Positions 7,080 to 9,931 of a DNA stretch of 9,931 bases are shown piece after piece. The first letter of the stretch is position 1. Every line of letters begins with the position of its first letter. The notes beneath the pieces are model-generated. The model worked only from the letters and a program-made list of their open reading frames with translations, was not told where the DNA came from and ran no database searches. The translations under genes were made by a program, and so were the position numbers. The DNA comes from Nitrospirae bacterium RIFCSPLOW2_12_42_9 (GTDB lineage: Bacteria > Nitrospirota > 9FT-COMBO-42-15 > HDB-SIOI813): contig MHER01000206.1 in assembly GCA_001805205.1 (NCBI GenBank), positions 1 to 9,931 of the forward strand, written 5' to 3'.

Positions 7080-8111
7080 AATTCTCTCGATCTCCCCAAT
7101 CCTTCTCTCGATTTCAGATAGTTTCTGTTTCAGTTCAGGCAATTTCTCAAAAATTGCCATAGCCTTTAACCATTCCATGCGAGGGATGGCCGGCATCCCT
7201 GATATAGTCTGATCATCTTTAATATCCCTCGTAACGCCGGCCTTTCCGGCAACAGTCACGTTATCCCCAATACTGATATGTCCTGTAACGCCTGCCTGGC
7301 CGGCAAGTGTTACACTGTTCCCAATCTGAGAACTGCCTGCGACACCTGCCTGTCCTGCTAATATGCAATCTTCGCCAATAGTTACATTATGTGCGATCTG
7401 GACAAGGTTATCTATCTTTGTCCCCCGTTTAATAACAGTGTTCCCTATAGTAGCCCTGTCAATGGTGGTGTTGGCCCCAATCTCAACATCGTCTTCTATT
7501 ATAACCCCTCCAACCTGTGGAATTTTATTATGAACCCCTTTGTATTTTACAAAACCGAACCCATCACTCCCTATGACCGCGCCGCTATGTACTATAACAC
7601 GACAGCCGATTTTAGTCTTCTCCCTTATGGTTACATTTGGATATATTATGGTGTTGTCGCCTATAAAAGAATTGGCGCCAATAAAAGTAAAAGGGTATAT
7701 AATAATATTATCTCCCAATGAAACATTGTCTTCTATATGGACATGGGGATATATAGTTATATCCCTTCCATGCTTGAATCCTTTTCCGATAACAGCCCTC
7801 TTATCTATCCCCCCTGGTTTAAAGGGGAGATCATAGAAGATGTGCAGTAACTGAGAGAATGCATAATAGGGATTTTCAACTCTGATTGAAGGCAGCCTCT
7901 CAAAAGATACATCATTAGGAAGGACCACAGCCGAGGCATTAGTCTCTTCAAGATCTTTAAGGTACCTTCGATGTCCAAGAAAACTAATATCACCGGATGA
8001 TGCCTCTTTGAGACCCGCCACGCCAGAAATCACAATATGTTCATCATATGCTGTCAATTCTCCGTTGAGCTGCATAGCGAGATCTATCAGTGGTATTTCT
8101 TTTTTGTTCAC
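7062..8111 (-). CDS. lpxD: UDP-3-O-acylglucosamine N-acyltransferase LpxD
   Basis: LpxD adds the second R-3-hydroxyacyl chain, to the 2-amino group of UDP-3-O-acylglucosamine made by LpxA and LpxC. The N-terminal uridine-binding domain (about 1-100; ISGVAGLKEASSGDISFLGHRRYL) is followed by a left-handed beta-helix of hexapeptide repeats (about 102-297) and a C-terminal helix that contacts ACP. His241 in NLVQIAHNVTIG is the catalytic base (E. coli His239). GSDGFGF and NTTIDRATIG are typical. The chosen start is GTG 8111: AAGGA lies seven bases upstream and the catalytic His numbering then fits E. coli. An in-frame GTG at 8135 would add eight residues (to 357) but has the palindromic element directly upstream and no Shine-Dalgarno. 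The last residues (HDA, stop) are encoded by the palindrome downstream. Confidence 0.95.
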   Translation of the reverse strand: MNKKEIPLIDLAMQLNGELTAYDEHIVISGVAGLKEASSGDISFLGHRRYLKDLEETNASAVVLPNDVSFERLPSIRVENPYYAFSQLLHIFYDLPFKPGGIDKRAVIGKGFKHGRDITIYPHVHIEDNVSLGDNIIIYPFTFIGANSFIGDNTIIYPNVTIREKTKIGCRVIVHSGAVIGSDGFGFVKYKGVHNKIPQVGGVIIEDDVEIGANTTIDRATIGNTVIKRGTKIDNLVQIAHNVTIGEDCILAGQAGVAGSSQIGNSVTLAGQAGVTGHISIGDNVTVAGKAGVTRDIKDDQTISGMPAIPRMEWLKAMAIFEKLPELKQKLSEIERRIGEIERIDRHDA

Positions 8112-8118
8112 CTGAAAA

Positions 8119-8123
8119 TCCTT
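8119..8123 (-). promoter_or_regulatory. Ribosome binding site that decides the lpxD start
   Basis: AAGGA (within GGGAAGGA) lies seven bases before the GTG at 8111. The alternative GTGs at 8135 and 8132 lie upstream of this site and have only palindrome sequence before them. It therefore favours the shorter 349-residue LpxD. Confidence 0.7.
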
Positions 8124-8138
8124 CCCGAACACCACGCT

Positions 8139-8200
8139 GTAGGGACAAACCTTTAGGTTTGTCCCTTTCCTGTTGGACAGACCTAAAGGTCTGTCCCTAC
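8139..8200. repeat. Composite paired-palindrome element between skp and lpxD
   Basis: The outer arms, 8139-8158 and 8181-8200, are 20-base inverted repeats with one mismatch, starting GTAGGGACA and ending TGTCCCTAC. Each half is itself palindromic: AGGGACAAACCT-TT-AGGTTTGTCCCT (8141-8166, 12-bp perfect stem, 2-base loop) and GGACAGACCT-AA-AGGTCTGTCC (8175-8196, 10-bp perfect stem). The two halves are inverted copies that agree at 24 of 26 positions. The two differences (A/G and T/C) are compensatory and keep both stems paired. The element can fold as two adjacent hairpins or one long hairpin. It begins four bases after the skp stop and fills almost the whole gap to lpxD. No U-run follows, so it does not look like an intrinsic terminator. 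It is best described as a REP- or MITE-like element without a transposase. Confidence 0.88.
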
Positions 8201-8204
8201 GTCT

Positions 8205-8771
8205 TCATTTATTATCCTTTTTGTCACCGGTCTTAATATTTTTATCCAGCTCTGATATTATGCGATCAGTGAGATTAAAGGATGGTTTTGCATAAAGTAC
8301 GATATTTACCTCGAGGTTATTCAATATGATAGAAAAACCCTCTTTTTCTCCAATAGACTTTACTGTTTTATCAAGTTCAACATTGAACTCTTCAAGTTTT
8401 TCAGTCCTTCTTGCCTGTATCTCTTTCTGTAATTCCCCTACCTTTTTCTGATACTCCATAAATTTTTTCTGGAACGTTTCTTCCTTTTCCTGACGTGCCT
8501 CAGGACTTAGAATTGCAGATTGTTTAGAGATATCCTCCTGAAACTTTCTGAGTTCGGACTCTTCAATATCAACGATCTTCTGCCGGCTCTGAACATATTC
8601 ATTGAGCGCGTCTTTTACCTGTTTCCCTGAAAGACTTTCATCAAGTACCTTCTGGGAGTCTACATAGCCCATTTTAAACTCCTCTGAATTGGCAGGATTG
8701 ACTGGATATGCAAACATGGCAATCCCGATGATTAAAAGATAAAAACCTTTTCTGATAATACTGATTTTCAT
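8205..8771 (-). CDS. skp: Periplasmic OMP chaperone Skp (OmpH family)
   Basis: Skp is a trimeric periplasmic holdase that keeps unfolded outer-membrane proteins soluble on the way to the BAM complex. The 188 residues start with a signal peptide: Lys2, Arg7 and Lys8, then a hydrophobic core (about 10-22), with a likely cut after Ser29 (A-N-S before EEF). The mature N-terminus KMGYVDSQKVLDES (33-46) matches the family. Residues of about 55-140 are rich in Lys, Glu and Gln and form the long helical tentacle pair (KKVGELQKEIQARRTEKLEEF). The C-terminal strand region GFSIILNNLEVNIVLYA closes the trimer body. The protein is somewhat longer than E. coli Skp (161). AAGGAG lies six bases before the ATG. 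The gene follows bamA by 20 bases, the classical bamA-skp-lpxD-fabZ-lpxA order. Confidence 0.93.
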   Translation of the reverse strand: MKISIIRKGFYLLIIGIAMFAYPVNPANSEEFKMGYVDSQKVLDESLSGKQVKDALNEYVQSRQKIVDIEESELRKFQEDISKQSAILSPEARQEKEETFQKKFMEYQKKVGELQKEIQARRTEKLEEFNVELDKTVKSIGEKEGFSIILNNLEVNIVLYAKPSFNLTDRIISELDKNIKTGDKKDNK

Positions 8772-8777
8772 ATACCT

Positions 8778-8783
8778 CTCCTT
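8778..8783 (-). promoter_or_regulatory. Ribosome binding site for skp
   Basis: AAGGAG lies six bases upstream of the skp ATG in the 20-base gap after the bamA stop, and supports that start. Confidence 0.75.
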
Positions 8784-8791
8784 TCATTTCA

Positions 8792-9931
8792 TTAAAATAA
8801 AGTTCCTATAGAAAACTCCCAGATCCCCTGTTGCTCACCTGGCCTCGGATCTAAATTATAACCCCATTCGAGTCTCAAAGGCCCAATTGGCGAGAGCCAT
8901 CTGAATCCCGCACCAACACTCGTTCTTAACTCAGATAATCTGACAGACTCGTCTTCAGCAAAACCTGACCCTGCATCATAGAATAAAACTCCATTTATCC
9001 GGGCCTCTTTAACAAGAGGGATTATATATTCTATATTAAATATCAACTCCTTGTCAGCACCTAAAAGGTCTCCTGTAACAGGGTCTCCGGCTATAGTGGC
9101 AGGTGTGGATGCCCTCCCATAATCAAACCCCCTTATTGTATATATCCCTCCCACATAGAACTTTTCATTAACAGGAAAGTCATGCCCCCGCAGTCCTTTA
9201 CCGATTCCGAACCTGCCATGGATCAGGAAGGTTGTATCAAGTACTACCGGGAAATACCATGAGGTATCAGTGATAGACTTTACAAAGGCATTATTACCAC
9301 CAAGGAAGGAATCGGCATATTCAACAGAGAGGCTGTTTTTGTTACCTGAATGCGGGTCCCAGTAATTATCCCTCGTATCCCTTGCTACTGATGTTGTAAC
9401 ACTTGCAGTTATGGACTCACCTTTCTCAAGTGGATAAGGCGGACTTCCGCTGACATTTATATTCTGTAAGCCATATGTAACTCCACCGCTCCAGTACTCT
9501 CCGATTGAACGTCCGACACCAATATTTCCACCCCTGCTGTTTATATTGTAATTTCCAAAATCCCTTACAGTATCAAAAAAGTTTACTGTAAGGGATGTAG
9601 GTGTATCCATAAACCATGGTTCTCTGAATGTGACGTCATAGCTTGTTCTGAGCTCGCCAAACTCGCCTTTGAAACGCAGAAGCTCGCCTTTTCCAAAGAG
9701 GTTTCCCTCTGTAAGGTCTAACATCCCTACAAAACCATATACAGAGCTGTACCCGCCTCCCATGCTGAATGCGCCTGTGGGTTTCTCTTTTACCTTTACA
9801 TTCAGATCAACCATATCTTTAGTTACACTATCAGGGGTAATTTCAATATTTTCAAAGAAGTTGAGATTATTTATCCTCTGAAAACTCCTCCTGAGCGCCG
9901 AGGTATTGAGATAGTCCAGCTCACTCAGTCG
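8792..9931 (-). CDS. bamA: Outer membrane protein assembly factor BamA, C-terminal part
   Basis: BamA is the Omp85-family pore of the BAM complex that folds beta-barrel proteins into the outer membrane. The frame is open to the window edge, giving 379 visible residues of a protein usually near 750-850; the signal peptide and POTRA domains 1-4 lie outside. The visible start (ELDYLNTSALRRSFQRIN, then VDLNVKVKEKPTG) is the end of POTRA 5, followed by GAFSMGGGYSS at the entry to the 16-strand barrel. The conserved loop-6 motif is present as IRGF (near residues 265-268). The C-terminus WGYNLDPRPGEQQGIWEFSIGTLF ends in the aromatic beta-signal with terminal Phe; it is quoted as separate stretches WGYNLDPRPG and WEFSIGTLF. 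An ATG at 9814 is internal and is not the start. Location next to skp strengthens the call. Confidence 0.95.
   Translation of the reverse strand, partial: RLSELDYLNTSALRRSFQRINNLNFFENIEITPDSVTKDMVDLNVKVKEKPTGAFSMGGGYSSVYGFVGMLDLTEGNLFGKGELLRFKGEFGELRTSYDVTFREPWFMDTPTSLTVNFFDTVRDFGNYNINSRGGNIGVGRSIGEYWSGGVTYGLQNINVSGSPPYPLEKGESITASVTTSVARDTRDNYWDPHSGNKNSLSVEYADSFLGGNNAFVKSITDTSWYFPVVLDTTFLIHGRFGIGKGLRGHDFPVNEKFYVGGIYTIRGFDYGRASTPATIAGDPVTGDLLGADKELIFNIEYIIPLVKEARINGVLFYDAGSGFAEDESVRLSELRTSVGAGFRWLSPIGPLRLEWGYNLDPRPGEQQGIWEFSIGTLF

Noticed and set aside
8139..8200. Reading the skp-lpxD palindrome as an intrinsic terminator
   Set aside because: Neither hairpin is followed by a run of U in the sense direction, and lpxD continues directly downstream in the same operon.

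Overview
This window is one minus-strand gene cluster for outer-membrane building. In transcription order (right to left) it reads bamA (3' part), skp/ompH, lpxD, fabZ, lpxA, lpxI, a Gfo/Idh/MocA-type dehydrogenase, lpxB, msbA, lpxK (5' part). Every gene points the same way and most gaps are very short: 20, 3, 15, 3, 21 and 9 bases. The exceptions are the two sides of lpxD, which hold palindromic elements, and a 61-base gap before lpxK. The layout suggests one long operon whose promoter lies to the right of the window and whose end lies to the left. No terminator, promoter, RNA gene, CRISPR array or transposase is visible.

Organism: a diderm, LPS-making Gram-negative bacterium of moderate to low GC. 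The use of LpxI rather than LpxH, a Gfo/Idh/MocA gene between lpxI and lpxB, and msbA followed by lpxK fit Nitrospirota, Desulfobacterota (former Deltaproteobacteria) or related lineages better than Enterobacteria. The phylum cannot be fixed from the sequence alone.

Regions: 8792-9931 is the C-terminal part of BamA and 8205-8771 is the Skp chaperone; together they serve outer-membrane protein delivery and assembly. Positions 7062-8111 (LpxD), 6541-6993 (FabZ), 5761-6537 (LpxA), 4942-5745 (LpxI), 2824-3975 (LpxB) and 1-1028 (LpxK) supply most of the Raetz lipid A steps: first acylation, third acylation, UMP release, disaccharide formation and 4'-phosphorylation. FabZ sits where the hydroxyacyl-ACP pool is divided between lipid A and phospholipid. 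MsbA (1090-2814) flips the finished lipid across the inner membrane. LpxC and the Kdo transferase are not in the window. The dehydrogenase at 3997-4938 occupies the position of gnnA in bacteria that make a 2,3-diamino-sugar lipid A, but no GnnB aminotransferase accompanies it here.

Most notable points: (1) two different paired-palindrome elements bracket lpxD, one supplying its stop codon and last codons and the other abutting its 5' end; (2) the Gfo/Idh gene may modify the lipid A precursor; (3) LpxA has Ala instead of Gly at the acyl-chain ruler position; (4) lpxK and lpxD use non-ATG starts. I see no wholly new biological system; this is a housekeeping lipid A/BAM cluster with a few unusual details.
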